From Steromphala cineraria (lineage: Eukaryota; Mollusca; Gastropoda; Trochida; Trochidae), in the NCBI GenBank assembly GCA_916613615.1, contig OU744721.1, positions 79,861,060-79,925,059 on the forward strand: a stretch of 64,000 nt of DNA. Direction: 5' to 3'. Positions 10,201 through 22,450 of this stretch are shown here, one piece after another. The notes below the pieces were generated by a model. It saw nothing but the letters and a program-made list of their open reading frames with translations, was not told the origin of the DNA and made no database searches. Positions within the stretch are counted from its first letter, which is position 1. Each line of letters begins with the position of its first letter. The position numbers and the translations under genes were made by a program.

Positions 10201-12823
10201 TTGGGGTCAAAGGTTACCCTGTGCTCTTCAACCTTTCTGTGAACAAATGCCTGGATCTTCAGGTCGTTCTCGATCAGGGTCGCCGCCTACAGAGAAATCA
10301 AATACTGCCATATTTGGGAAAGGCCGGGTCTGCAAAGTTTCACATGAACTGGAAGGAATTTATTCTTTATAATTGTTCACAATTTATGTTCATGGTTGTT
10401 AGTGGGTCCAACGAAGTCTGATTGAAATTGATCGTGTCCCAAGGAGTAAAATATCTGCCCTTCCAGAATACAACTTCTTCCATTGGAACTAAAGACACTC
10501 GAAACACAAAACATTATCGTTAACTGTGTTCAGGTAACTTTATTGAATTAGTTAAAGTTAAGGTTTCTTTAACAAGAAGCGTGACCAAATGACTTCCAAC
10601 TCTTAAAACCTAATACTTAAGATAGATAGAGTTATAGGCCTATTCAGTTGTATGACTCTTGATGCACAGTTACATTACATAAGAAGATTGACCAACTAAC
10701 AGGGGCCTGACGACGGAAGAATGCGATCCAGGGAAAGAAGTTTTCCGGAACCTGCAGTCCAGCGTTGTTAAAGGGACCATTCGAGCGGGGTATTTGTTGT
10801 GGAAACGAAATTCAGGAGGACTTTCCTGTTTACAACTATATATGATTTTTACATGATAATTTCAAACTTAATATCATATTATGTTTGTAAGATAAGCAGT
10901 TTAGTTGTAAAAGATTTGACAATTTGACAAAAAATAAATACTTCGCTCAAAAAAACAAAACAACGTGAAATGAAGCCAATCATCGAAGCTACGATCGTGG
11001 AATGCATTACTACGACAAAATGCTGTCGCAACTGATTACTTTTATTATGATTTATTTGTTAATATGCTCCTCTTCTATCTTTTAAGTAGTTCTTTCTTAA
11101 TTTTGTAAATGAATAAACTTATTACAGCACATTTGTTTTCTCGCAATGCTAAACTTTCAAAATGGCGGATTGAAGCCGCTCGAGCGGTGCCTTTAAAGAG
11201 GTATTCGAGATAGCCCAGCAGTTGCTTGAACTCAGGGTCCGTGTATTCAAACCTAGGACATGGGAAACACACACAATGTTCTAAATGTTCTAAATTATTG
11301 GTAAAATTTAATGAAATATTAAAAGCATTAAATAATAGTAAAAACAGTGAAAAGGTTCAAAAGATAAATTCAAAGTTTAATACATATACAAATTAAAGCT
11401 CTCTTGGCCTTTCATGTGGCCAAGGCAACACCGTTACATACTTAACAAATATTTTCCTTATTTTCTCTGAAATAACATTTAATCTTTCTAGCGTTTGGTA
11501 ATATGTCTTGTGGAGCACTTGATGAATTCTGGAACTGAACATAAATGATGACACAACTACATCACTACTAAAAACCTCTGACTAAAGCGAGGTCAAATGT
11601 TGACTGCATGTTCCTAGGGGATTCTTAAATTGAACATCAAAACCTGTCTTTACGGCATACCTCTCCCCAAAGACGATGCTGCACATGATGTTGGAGACGG
11701 CGTCTGCGAGGGAGAGCTTGATGTCGAAGCTGACCCCTCCCTGCTTCTCCCACTCCGTGGCGAGTATCCCACACTCCTCCAGGATCCGTTCCTCCAGACT
11801 CTTCTTGCCCACTCCGAAGTCTCGTAGCGTGGACACTGTGAACTTGCGTAGGTTCCTCCACGACTCGCCATTGCTCCAGAACACCCCTAGTAAGAATCAA
11901 AGTAAAGAGTATTCCCCTTTGTGCAGTTATGCGGGCGTGCATCATCCTCGATAATCCAGAGAAACCTTCCGATGATTCTCAACTGTGGAGAATTATCGAA
12001 ACCTTTACTATGGGTTTTCATAAAAGTCAATAAAAGATATGTTTGGCTTAGAGATGAACATTATGACATACACGTGTACCTTGTTTTTTTTTAAAATGTC
12101 AGCTTAAACATACACTGATGAAACCAATCAAACTTTGGTAAATTTTAAGCATATGTATTGTTTCCCAACATATTAACGTCTCTACCGTTTGATAATATAT
12201 ACCCAATATGTTTGCCTTTCGAAGATTTGTTCATATTATTTTTTTTTTTAAATGTACCAATCTTGTTGAAATCAAGCCAAAACTATCACTCGCCCTCACC
12301 GGTTTCGAAAGTTTGCCCTGATTTCAATGGGATTGGATATCTACTACAATTCATACATTAATTATCTGTAGTTTATACCTCTTTTGTGAAACACTTTCTC
12401 GATGATATAGATCCAGTTGGGTCTGTTGGCGATGTAGTTGCCCTGATCGAGCATGGTCTCCCTGATGAGTTTTGGTCCGAAAACAACAAACATGGTCATT
12501 GGTCCGACCTTGAGTCTCACAATGTCCCCATAGCGCTCACGTAGAGTGAGCAAGTACTTATAGGGATCCTTTATCCCCGCAAACTGCAGCATGTTTCCCA
12601 CGATGGGTAGGGCCGGAGGGCCCGGGGGTAGTCGCCTCCATCTACCACCCAGAGCCAGGTAGCCCAGTAACAGGGCGCTGGAGAATATAAGTATTGTCCG
12701 GGTGTCCTTGTAGCTTGCATTGGGAAGGTATGGACGGAGACTGTCCGCTATCGGGGTGATGTACTCCTGAACAGTCGATAGCGTGGTCCCCATGGTTAGC
12801 TGTGAGCTAGGGTTGTTATGCAC
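7203..12823 (-). CDS. CYP2-clan cytochrome P450, exon 3 interrupted by a MITE
   Basis: A membrane-bound microsomal monooxygenase in eight exons: 12379-12823, 11661-11886, 10701-11252, 10142-10286, 8977-9119, 8456-8552, 7688-7897 and 7203-7384 (stop at 7203-7205). All joins are GT-AG and phase-compatible. Numbering from the ATG at 12793 (MGTTLST; a longer start exists at 12823), the protein would be about 514 residues without the insertion. It shows an N-terminal hydrophobic anchor, the PPGPPALPIVGN hinge, I-helix AGSEATS (320-326), K-helix ExxR (377-380), FRPDRW (430-435) and the heme loop FGIGPRTCLGE with Cys459. Exon 3 contains a 421-bp TTAA-flanked MITE at 10772-11192. Read through, it adds about 40 foreign codons after residue 233 and then a stop at 11075. 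Without the MITE and one TTAA the exon is 127 bp and in frame. Substrate unknown. Either this haplotype is null or the gene is recently dead. Confidence 0.88.
10772..11192. mobile_element. TTAA-flanked MITE inside P450 exon 3
   Basis: The insert is bounded by TTAA at 10768-10771 and 11193-11196. Its termini are inverted repeats: AGGGACCATTCGAGCGG on the left matches AGGCACCGCTCGAGCGG read inward from the right. A TTAA target duplication suggests a piggyBac-like (or Kolobok-like) non-autonomous element. A related copy lies at 53621-53824, sharing the block GTGGAAAC.AA.TTC..GA and CCTGTTTA. It encodes nothing. Confidence 0.8.
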
Positions 12824-13970
12824 GGCTCTATGTAAACACTCGGGAGTAGTCTTTGTGGATCCTCGATGTAATGATGACAGTGGTTACTTATAAACGGGTT
12901 ACCGCCTCCACGTAGTTAAAATCTTCGTGGATGGTTTTGATTTTGTCCCAGATTTTGATCTCATAGACGTTGCGTCATGTTAACATAGCATATGTACAAT
13001 TTGTACAAATGAACTGAATCTGCGATTTGACAGTTTGCCCCGTGCTTGAATATCAACGTTGTGATAATCGTGAGTGTTCCAGATTTTGACCTTCGACCTT
13101 TGCTGTGCGAGCTGCCTGTACTGAGGAGTGAAGCTCAGCGTTGTGTTCTTCAACACTCTGGCACGGTAGCAACTAGACTTGCACAGTCTGTCTTGAATAT
13201 GGTTTCTTTAAATAAATTATAACGTTATATTGTTATTCATGTCTTTTATTCAGACCCAAGACAGCTAAACATCCCTCTACAGTTACAGTGGGCTGAGTGG
13301 CACGTTTTATAAGATAAATATGTGAAATCTCACGAAAACAAGAAATATCAAACTTATGTTTTGCAGATCAATAGTTCTTAAATTATCGCAGCTTATTTAC
13401 TTACGCAATGCGAATCAATTCCCAAGGCATTTTGAAATGAACAAAGGTGTTCACACAAAATTAAGCTGCAAGTAGATTTTGGTAGGCACTTGATAATATG
13501 TTCTATGATTTTTGATGATATGATTTAGTAATGTGACGTTTGACCCTCTTGAGAACCAATTATGTTTCCACAGCTCCTAGAACTGTATTTGTATTTTGTG
13601 GATCCTTTATTTCTTGTCTTATATCAATTATATAAAAATCATATGTTACTTCATCTATAACTTCATTTAACGCCCGTAAAGAGATTTAATTTATGCATTC
13701 TATTGTCATCAAGTTGAAATACCAAAATTATTTTCCATGTTATGAGGATTGCCTTTGTAATGGGTAATCTTTAAAAAATATTTCATTTAAAGTCTAAATG
13801 TGGTTTTTATAAGTTTATTCAACATATAAAATTGAGCTATTAAAAACATTGAAATTCTAATCGTAATTACTTTTTTATGTGTTGATAACGTTGAAAACGA
13901 GTTTTTGGAGGTTGGTGCCAGTGTTATCGAGAGTTACTTCCCTTTGAATTCACTTCCGTTTTGTTGAAAG
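12824..13970. promoter_or_regulatory. head-to-head intergenic region between P450 and HAP40
   Basis: These 1.15 kb separate two divergent start codons and should hold both promoters. A TATA-like TTTATAAG on the minus strand (12888-12895) lies about 65 bp upstream of the first P450 ATG, a plausible P450 core promoter. No comparable TATA is evident before the HAP40 ATG at 13971. No other elements are assigned. Confidence 0.4.
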
Positions 13971-16900
13971 ATGGATAAAGACAATGATATTTTGAGTAAA
14001 TATCGGGCTGTGACTAACAAACTCAGAAAGTAAGTTGGCATATCATATTTTTCATTCATCACGAATATCAGTATGTATCTAACTCAATGTCGGTAAATGT
14101 AAACGACATCGAAATTGATAAGATCCAAGTCACTTAGTGTAGCTTCTTAGATAGTCTGTAAACTAAAGCAAAAATATTCTCTTGACGACCAACCAAGTCT
14201 ACTACAGTATAGCAAGTCTAGATCAGTCAGCTTTGTAAAAAATTAAGGCATCTTCCGAGCTCCGTTTTGTTAAAATACATCAATTGATGAAAAATATTGT
14301 CAATTATTGAAAAAAATACTTCTGAGACTAAATGCTAGTCTACTTCTTGGAGTCCAAATTTAAATTTAAAGAATCATGTTCACCTTGGCATTTTTGGCCT
14401 GTAGCATCAGATTGATTGGATGAATAAAAATTTCATGTTTGAACTGTGACGTTATATATACTGAATCTTGGATTTATCTCATTGCATCTCCCGAACGTCA
14501 CGGTCCACGGTTGAGGCTGTACGCTTTTAAGTGAATCACTGGGACTGTACCCAGTCCCATGTGCGTTGGACCGTGACAAGACATAGTTAAATTAGGCCTG
14601 TTAGTAGAAATAGTGATAAGCTGATTAAAAAGTTACTGGTCTCTGTATATAGGGTCTCTGGTTTGAATGATGTTTCTTGTATTTTCAGGAGATTTCTCAA
14701 GAAACCCAATGTTTCTGAGGGAAGTGAACAGTTTGGTAAGTTTTTCGAGCTGCTCATTTATTGAAAACGAAAAAAAAAGGCAAGATTGTTGCAATCCTGG
14801 AATATAATACCCCCTTCTCCCAGTATCAACCCGATAAAAGGCGATGTCAGGATAAGAAGCAGTCTAAGTCAACCTAGCTTCAATAAGACTTGCTACACTC
14901 CGATATTGCATCCAGCTAGATACAGTAACAGGTCCCATTAGGCGAATTTTCATTGACCTTTGACCCTCCATTCTTACTTGAGATGGCCGATTGGATTTAT
15001 CCAATCATAAAGCAGCTACTATTAGTATTATTTGTAAGTTTGAACTTTGAACGGTATATGTGAGAATGCAGATTATTGCAGCATTTTAAGACTAGCTCTG
15101 ATTGGTCACTTGAATGCGACCCCTTACTTCACTAACTAGATTCAACATGGGAATATAGGAAGTAATATTGAGGCTAGGTTTACATAGAAAGTAAACCTAG
15201 CCTGGGCTAAGAAGGAGCCTAAGTAGTGCAAGTCATAAAAACTGAATCCAACTGTCTGTTGTCATAAGGCTACTTGCAGCAGAAACACAAAACACATAAC
15301 ATTAGCAACGTTTAGTATGATGCGTTTCAGCTATCTCTTTGCCTTCTCCAAAAGGATAAATTTTAAACAGCATCTCTGATTTCACACTGATTGCATCAAA
15401 TGGGGCTTCTCCCTTCAAGCCCGTAAACTGGTGGTTTTATGCCAACAGAGGTTGTATCTATTTATGACTAGAGCTCTGGAGAGGATCATATTTGTCTAAG
15501 TAACTATTTCCTATTGATAATGTTACTTTACGATATGACCCAATTTCAGAACCTAGGATGTGTGGGGCGTGGAGGTAGATTATTGATTGCTCAGGAGGAT
15601 GTAGGGTGGAGGAGCTTTTCGTTTTGTCAGCTCAGTTGAGTTGTTAACTAAAATAACATTTGATGAAGGTCATTTGTAGTGACAATAAATGCCACTCAGA
15701 CCCTTGTTTTCAGAAATCTAGAATTCTATATGGTTGAAATATACAATATAAATGCAACAAAATGAAAAAGATCTGTAAACAGGTATTGATGTAATGGCCC
15801 CTTTTATCAGATTTGATAATATTTTGTAATGGAAAGATCATTATAAGTGTTTTTATCAATGGTTACTAAATCCATAGGGCTCACTTTGACATCTTTCATT
15901 GCAGCAAGCCTCGCCAAGAATCTGAGACAGCAGGAGTGTCCACAGTATGCAGGGTTCTGTTGTCTAGCACAGGCCAGGTAATATTCTAATAAATAAAGGT
16001 TATATGCTGGTGAAGGAGACAGGAGACATTTTTTATCTTGGGTTTCAATGCAATTTAGTTAACTGGTTGAATTTCTCTTGAACCAATAGAAGGCGACTCT
16101 GTTCAGATGTTGTGGTTTAAACACAATCATTCAAGAAAGATACATGAATTGGACTTCATTACAGTTAATCACAATTGACCTTATATGTAGACAGTATACA
16201 TTGATATGTGAAACATGATAATTTTGAGGGAATTACTTAAGGAAAGATGAATGTGATATGGATTAGGACATCTGTTTATGTTGTGGAGGATACCATGTTG
16301 ACAATACAAGAAAATTTGCTCTTATTGTTTGTTCCTTGATTAAAAGAGGCTATCAAATACTAGCAATTCTATGAATTCTACCCATGAAACCATTTGTTCA
16401 CTGTCCATATCCTCCTGTACAGATGTGAGCACACTCTAGCTAACGGACCCGGAGAGGCCCAGGCGCTCACCCAGGCTGCACGGTCATTCCTGGAGGCTGA
16501 GCTCTTCAACCGATCTCTCAAGTGTCCTGGCTTCGAAGAGCATCTCACTGCCTCTATCAACTGCTACAGTCATGCCATCAGGGTGAGAATGATGGCTGTG
16601 TTTGATTTACAACATTATTGTCGAGATCAAACTCAGTGAATGGGGATGTTTCAACTTTTGTTAAAGCATGGTTCTGTAATATTTTGAACAGATGATTAGG
16701 TGTACTGTTTAACCCATATAAATGAGTCTATTACCTTGAAATTTGACATGTCATTTTTATGTCATTTTAATTCTGATGTTCATATTCTTGTAATTGTAAA
16801 AGAGACAATCCATGAGATGTTGGGTCACATAATCAAACAGTAAACATGTTTATGAATTCAAAAATTATTTTCTTGAGTTGAAAAGAATAAAGTAAGAGCT

Positions 16901-19900
16901 GGATATAAAAGTATAATGGCAAAACAAAAGATAATGTTAAGATACTTATAAAGAAGAGACAACAAAGTTGAACATACTGAATATGAATACCGGTATTTGG
17001 GAAGTTTTCAATTAATATCACCACAACTTTTATTTTTGCATGTATTTAAGCCAAATAAGATTTCACGAAATTCATAGAATATCCCATCATCAATTTTCTT
17101 CATCAGTGATTACCCGGTACTATCAATTACATCACATTATGTATGTATGTACTTTTATGTATCTTTGTAATGTGTTGAGCAGTATCTGATGTAAACCAAA
17201 TTACCTTTCAGGCTAATAAAGAATCATTATTACTAGTACAGTAGAAAACGGATATAGCGAACAATCGGATATAGTGAAAAAAAATTTAAGTCCCGTCAAA
17301 AGCCCTATGTATGCCGGCTAAACGCGAGTAGCAAACACCATATGAAGCGAACTAAATTCTTTGGTCCCCTGGAGGTCGTTATATCCGTGTTCTACTGTAT
17401 ATTATTATTATGATTATGATCAACTTATAAATCAAGTCTCTAGACAGTCTATCTCTGTTCCAGGTACACATTGAGAACAAGCAGGTAGCTCTGGCTGCGT
17501 CCCTCTGCTTGGAGCTGGGCAATGTACTCATGGTAATACCTCTCTGGTTACTTCTACCCTCACCTTCACTTTCTTTTCTACAACTATCAGGAAATAAAAC
17601 TTCTTTTTGCATTAATTTCTTTTGGATATAAAGCCTTATTATTCCATTTTCTGAACATGGTAATGGATAATATTTAGAAACCTATAACCCTACAATTCTT
17701 ATATTAAACAAATGATGATGCATTTTGATCAGAATAGAATTGCATTGATGTATCAATATGTTGAAAGGATTTTTTATTTTGCAGAAGTTGAATAAGCCAG
17801 TTGAAGCTATGGGTCATTTTCAGAGAGCAGCAGAATTACAAACACAGGTACAGCTTGCCATACAGTAGAACACAGATATAGCGAACTAGCGAATATAATA
17901 TCATTTAAATTATATGCATATAGCTAACTAAATTCATTGGTCCCTTGGCGTTTGTTATATCCGTGTTCTACTGTAGATGTAACCTTTCACTAGTACATGT
18001 TCCTGTGGTTTGTATAATGGGATAGCCATTTCAGAAATTGATACAAAAGGTATGTAACACCCACAAGCAAGACAAGCTTGTTTACATCTTGTAATCTGGC
18101 ACCATCTGAAATGTAGCAACAATTGGATAGCTGACACCCAGCGGATCAAAGTCTGTATGTTGTTTTTATTTTATGCCGATAAGAACATGTTTTGCAAACG
18201 GTAAGAATCAAGGAAAGAAGCTTCTCAACGGTGTAATAGTTTTTTTTGCATGGTTTAACTTGAAATAAAATCCTGTTTTTCTTGCAGAGTCCCCTAGATT
18301 GTTTGGATGCTCTTGGAATGGTAGCTGTAGCAAAGATTGACACAAGTATGAAACTATTACCTGTGAACCATACTTAGATTTTCTCTTGGAATTTACAGGC
18401 CTTATGACTCAAAAATTGCCATGGGTTAGCTATTAAATTATTTTTGGCTTCAAATATCTACAAGTTTCAAACTGTACCTTAACTTATAACATTGATTGCC
18501 TCTTACATGATATTTTCCTACAAAAGTCAATACATTTCAATAGAGATTGGCAAATGTGATCCCCAACATCTCACGGAGTGGTTCTATAACTGGTAAGGTT
18601 GGAAAGCATGTGAATTAAGGCTGAACCTGAACTACAATCTCTCAAGAAGCAGGTGCCCTTATGTAGGCCTTGTAACCAGCAATCAGTATAGTGTAGTGTC
18701 CATGTAACTATGCTTGACAATACCTCATTGCTTTGTTCACAGAGGACTATGAAGGAGCTCTCGCTGTGCTGACGGAGATGGCCTATCTAGCCCAGGAGAG
18801 GGGAGGTACAGTTTCCTTTATCTAGTATTGTACAACAATGTATATGTTGATTGGTCAGTGTTAGTTATTGGTCTTCCACGGGTACTTGAGTATTCGAGCT
18901 CGAGTCGGGTCCAGGTGTACATGTTATTTGACTTGAGGACTTGAAAGTGGAATTCTCTGTTAATTATCTACTAGGTCAGTTATTTCAGATGGTTTGTTTC
19001 TAACTTGTGAAGACATGTGATCAACATTACCATTTCTAAACATCGATGTCAAAATATACTTTACATGACTATTTATTCATCAAAATATATGTTCATGATA
19101 TCTTGTCTGAACAACAATCACATGATTTCTGTGGTAATGATAACATTTCGTGTACTTGGGTTCCGAGTCTAGTCTGACCCCTCGAGTACTCGAGTGCATT
19201 TATTTGAACCCGTTGAAGCCCTATTTGTAAAGGAATCTCCTCATAATTAAAGACTTACTTGCTCTTTGACCTGTGAGGACCAAGGTTCAATGTTTAAAAT
19301 ATCTAATCCAAATAATTTATAGTCGCAAGTTAAGTAATGGTTGGATATGTAAAAAAAATCTGAATAAATATAAAATATTTGAATTACTATTTGATAATCA
19401 AAAACTTTGATACCCCGGTAAGTAATGACCTTTTCTTTATAGCGTATAATTTTACCCAATGAGTTGCAACTGTAAATTTTTTGCAGAGTATGCTAGTCAT
19501 AAATTGAAAGATTTTTCTGGCCTCGTACCATCATTAGTATGATGAGCATGAAGAACATGACATATTTCTACCACTGTAATTGCCTTAATGATTGACAGGT
19601 TCGTCAGCGACAGGTAAACCAATCGGTGCGTACTGTGACATACTGGCCAGGTGTGAGGTGACGCGCGTCCTGCTTCTCATGTTGCTACAGGTGAGATTGA
19701 TTTATATATATATGATATATATGTTTACTGGTAATAATCTTGACAATGAAGTGCCTCATGTAGCAACTTGTGGTAGATGTTGCTTCATTGGAGTTACTTC
19801 CCTTTCCTAATTTGTGTACATTAGTTTACCATAATTTATCTTTTTATTCTATCCATATATGGTTTTTTTACAAAATTTAGAAAACAAATTGTTTCTCTTT

Positions 19901-21077
19901 CAATTGATCATTTGAAATATTAGGTAATTATCTAGAGCATGTTAATTGTCATGAAGACTGCATAGCATATTGAATCATTTATTAGAGAAAGTGGGGTAAT
20001 TGTTGGTGACAATATCAAGTCGAGAGTGTCTATTTCTTAATTGTTTTAATTGTATAATTCAAAGGTTTTTTAATCAATTCTTAACAAAATTTGATTTCAT
20101 TTTTTTCAAGCCAACACCACAAAGAATTCGACCAGAGCACGCCCAGACCCTAGAGAAGTATGCCTGGGAAACCACGGAGGACAACTTCACGGTGCAGTAT
20201 CTGGGCGAGGATCTCTTCCTGCTGCTGCAGTCTGTTGTGGTAAGTTGAGGAGATATCCACCGTGGGTAACAATAGGATAAAATATGTTACTGATGTGAGC
20301 TGAGATTTATTTCTGATTCTGAATTGTTTTGCTCACGCATGATTGAAAAAGAGAATGATAGATGTAGAAATGAATACCGGTATATAGATAAGAACCCTGC
20401 CTTGTAATGTTGACGTAGTTCAGGTCAAGTTTGGAATCCTAAAGTGCCCTTTTCCAGCCCACTTGTCACTGTGTGTTAAAAGTCAGCTTTCAATGTACCA
20501 GGTAGATCTTTAGTTGTGTCACAAACCCTAGTGTAGAGTACTTAACCCTGTGCACTTCAAAGAACCCCCTAAATCAGTTTGCAGTGGCAGGGCTAGTGGC
20601 TGCAATAATGCCCAACTGGCACTAAACAATAACTTACTCACAAGATGCTGGCTTGTTGAACACGATAAAATGCTGCAACACAAAGCTGGTAATTTGGTAC
20701 CTTATATTGTTTTTCAAGAGTAACTAACTCGCTGCGTCTCATGGCTGAAAGAATTATATGCCCTTTAGGGAGTTGAGATTGCGAGAAGATTTGCCCTGTA
20801 GGATGACATACTATGATCAAGGGAAATAAAAGCACCTGTGCATCTGTGCTGGATATTGAGGTATGCATCTGTTTGTTTGTATGTATAATAACATATGTAA
20901 GTTGAGTTCTGACACTGCTGTCTGTCTGTCTGTCTGCAGATGGCGTGCCAGTCCCGAGACCTGGGATGTCTGCAGGCCCTACAGACGGACCTCTGGCAGT
21001 TCCTCAACACGGAACAGAACCAGATCCTGCATCTCGTCATACAGGAACTCTCGCACCCCTCGGGGGAGGGCGTCTGA
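13971..21077 (+). CDS. F8A1: HAP40 / F8A, 40-kDa huntingtin-associated protein
   Basis: Eleven exons: 13971-14029, 14689-14735, 15905-15977, 16423-16582, 17464-17532, 17785-17847, 18288-18345, 18743-18805, 19599-19690, 20111-20239 and 20940-21077 (TGA at 21075-21077). They join in phase at GT-AG sites to 316 codons; the human protein has 371. Recognisable blocks are the N-terminal FLKKPN segment, the cysteine-rich QYAGFCCLAQARCE, the helical CLELGNVLMKLNKPVEAM and HFQRAAELQ, and the C-terminal QALQTDLWQFLNTEQNQIL. The all-helical, TPR-like protein binds and stabilises huntingtin and has been linked to Rab5 endosomes (family knowledge). It diverges from the P450 at 12823 and is functionally unrelated to it. 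Introns carry MITEs at 17239, 17863 and 18870. No coding defect is seen. Confidence 0.92.
14497..14577. repeat. nested inverted repeat in HAP40 intron 1
   Basis: Outer arms GTCACGGTCC (14497-14506) and GGACCGTGAC (14568-14577) enclose an inner perfect stem TGGGACTG / CAGTCCCA at 14540-14559. It is probably a tiny foldback element; no function is inferred. Confidence 0.5.
15172..15202. repeat. perfect 12-bp hairpin in HAP40 intron 2
   Basis: GGCTAGGTTTAC and GTAAACCTAGCC are separated by a seven-base loop. A diverged inverted partner of the same motif near 14867 (CAACCTAGCTTCAATA) suggests the hairpin is part of a decayed foldback repeat spanning roughly 14860-15200. Confidence 0.45.
17239..17397. 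mobile_element. pogo/Tigger-like MITE, copy 1 (HAP40 intron 4)
   Basis: A 159-bp element flanked by TA on both sides, with inverted termini CAGTAGAAAACGGATATA and TATATCCGTGTTCTACTG. TA target sites and CAGTAGA-type ends followed by a TATAGCGAAC-like motif resemble pogo/Tigger MITEs. No coding capacity. Confidence 0.7.
17863..17973. mobile_element. pogo/Tigger-like MITE, copy 2 (HAP40 intron 6)
   Basis: A 111-bp relative of the element at 17239, flanked by TA, with termini CAGTAGAACACAGATATA and TATATCCGTGTTCTACTG and the shared AACTAAATTC.TTGGTCCC block. It is internally deleted relative to copy 1. Confidence 0.7.
18870..19221. mobile_element. putative hAT-like MITE in HAP40 intron 8
   Basis: The left end GGTCTTCCACGGGT (18870-18883) is an imperfect inverted repeat of the right end ACCCGTTGAAGCCC (19208-19221). 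CTCGAGTACTCGAG-like motifs occur near both ends. No clear target duplication was identified, so the superfamily is uncertain. Confidence 0.5.
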
Positions 21078-22280
21078 GAAATCTCATCTTTCCTACATGT
21101 ATCATGTACTTAAGAACCTTCCAAGCTATACCAATTTTGTTAAATGTGTTAATGAATTTGATAAGACAAGCAAAAGCATATCTGATATTGAATTATTAAC
21201 AAGATTTTATGGAGATTAATATTCAAGCAGAGATGTCAGGTTTTTGCAACATTAGTGACTGTAAAATTATATTATATTTTTTTAATATTGTTTTACTGGC
21301 ACGAGTGTTGTAAAAACGATATGACATCTTGCGGGGGTGTGAATTTCTTTCTTATCATAGCGTAATAATGGCATAATTCGGATTATAAACAAGTCTAAAG
21401 GAATTGTCAATGCTGAAATCAATTGTGTTAACACATATGGATACATCAGCAAGCACAGTAAAAATATGGTATAGCGCCAAAAGCAAACAAAGGATGGACA
21501 TAATTATTTTGATGTTACCTATCATTCGTTACAAACAAATATAGATAAAAGCTGATTTGACATTCTCCCTTATTCATTCTTCCCTATAAATCAAGTCTTT
21601 TGTGGCTAAGTCAGACAGATGAATTGACAAGTTTGCACTGATTCACTCGCCCCTTTGTCAGTGGGAACAACTTAGCATGTGCTGCATGCTTTTCGTGTGC
21701 CACCCGATAGCTCTTTGCCGCGCTATAGCAAAATATTGGCTATCTCTTAAAGAAGTCTCACGTTAAAATGTCACGTGGTTTTCTTAACCGAACAATAAAA
21801 TTATCGTTAGGGTTTATAACACATGTGCAACATATAGCAATTTATTATATGACTAGTTTCATCACATATTGTTAATATAAAACTTTATTAAATGAGAAGG
21901 AAGTTGTATTTGTTACCAAACTTAATAAGTAACAATTTGCCAACAGTACAAGATTTCCATGAGACTAGATGTAGTCTTCTGATTTCATTTCTATCCCTTT
22001 TATAATGAACTCAAGCTCTCCTGAGATATTTTTATTGCTGTTACAAGTTCAAAATCATGGCCTGTTCATAAATTTGGTACAGTCATCAGAAAATTTTCAA
22101 TAAGTAATTTGAACATTCCTAGTGTGACATCAGTTTGTGAATGAGTTGAATGTTGATATGTGTGTTTTATTTATTCATATTGACTGTTGTGTTTACGATT
22201 GTGGTATTTGTGATAGCCATATTTGTATTTGTAATATGTCTGTAAATTAATTATGAATAAAGCTTGATAACCATGTCAAC
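21078..22280 (+). other. HAP40 3' UTR
   Basis: Non-coding sequence after the HAP40 stop, with an AATAAA at 22256-22261 as the likely polyadenylation signal. This implies a 3' UTR of about 1.2 kb. Earlier AATAAA motifs (for example near 21794) could give shorter forms. Confidence 0.5.
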
Positions 22281-22365
22281 TTCTTCGTCTGGAAAAATGG
22301 TATGTGCTGATATGCTGACAAACATGTTACTGATATGTTCAACGTAAAAGGGTTAACCACAATCT

Positions 22366-22450
22366 AGATAATAATAATAATATGTGTTCTTATATAGCGC
22401 ACAAATCAAATCACTAAGCGATTTCTCTAGGCGCTGAGCGATTTCTCTAG
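22366..22450. repeat. fragment of a dispersed TATATAGCGC repeat
   Basis: (AAT)n followed by TTATATAGCGCAC and GGCGCTGAGCG resembles the block at 46360-46425. The hexamer-rich piece AGCGATTTCTCTAG is repeated twice. Class unknown. Confidence 0.35.

Noticed and set aside
11630..11954. Several overlapping frames of 65-102 codons on both strands
   Set aside because: They are shadows of P450 exon 2 (11661-11886), whose own frame carries the conserved P450 residues and correct splice phases.
14860..15200. A pre-miRNA at the 12-bp hairpin
   Set aside because: The perfect stem is too short and extends poorly. A diverged inverted partner 300 bp away suggests a decayed foldback repeat instead.
20638..20868. 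A 76-codon minus-strand frame in HAP40 intron 10
   Set aside because: No conserved residues, no splice context, and it lies in an intron of a well-supported plus-strand gene.
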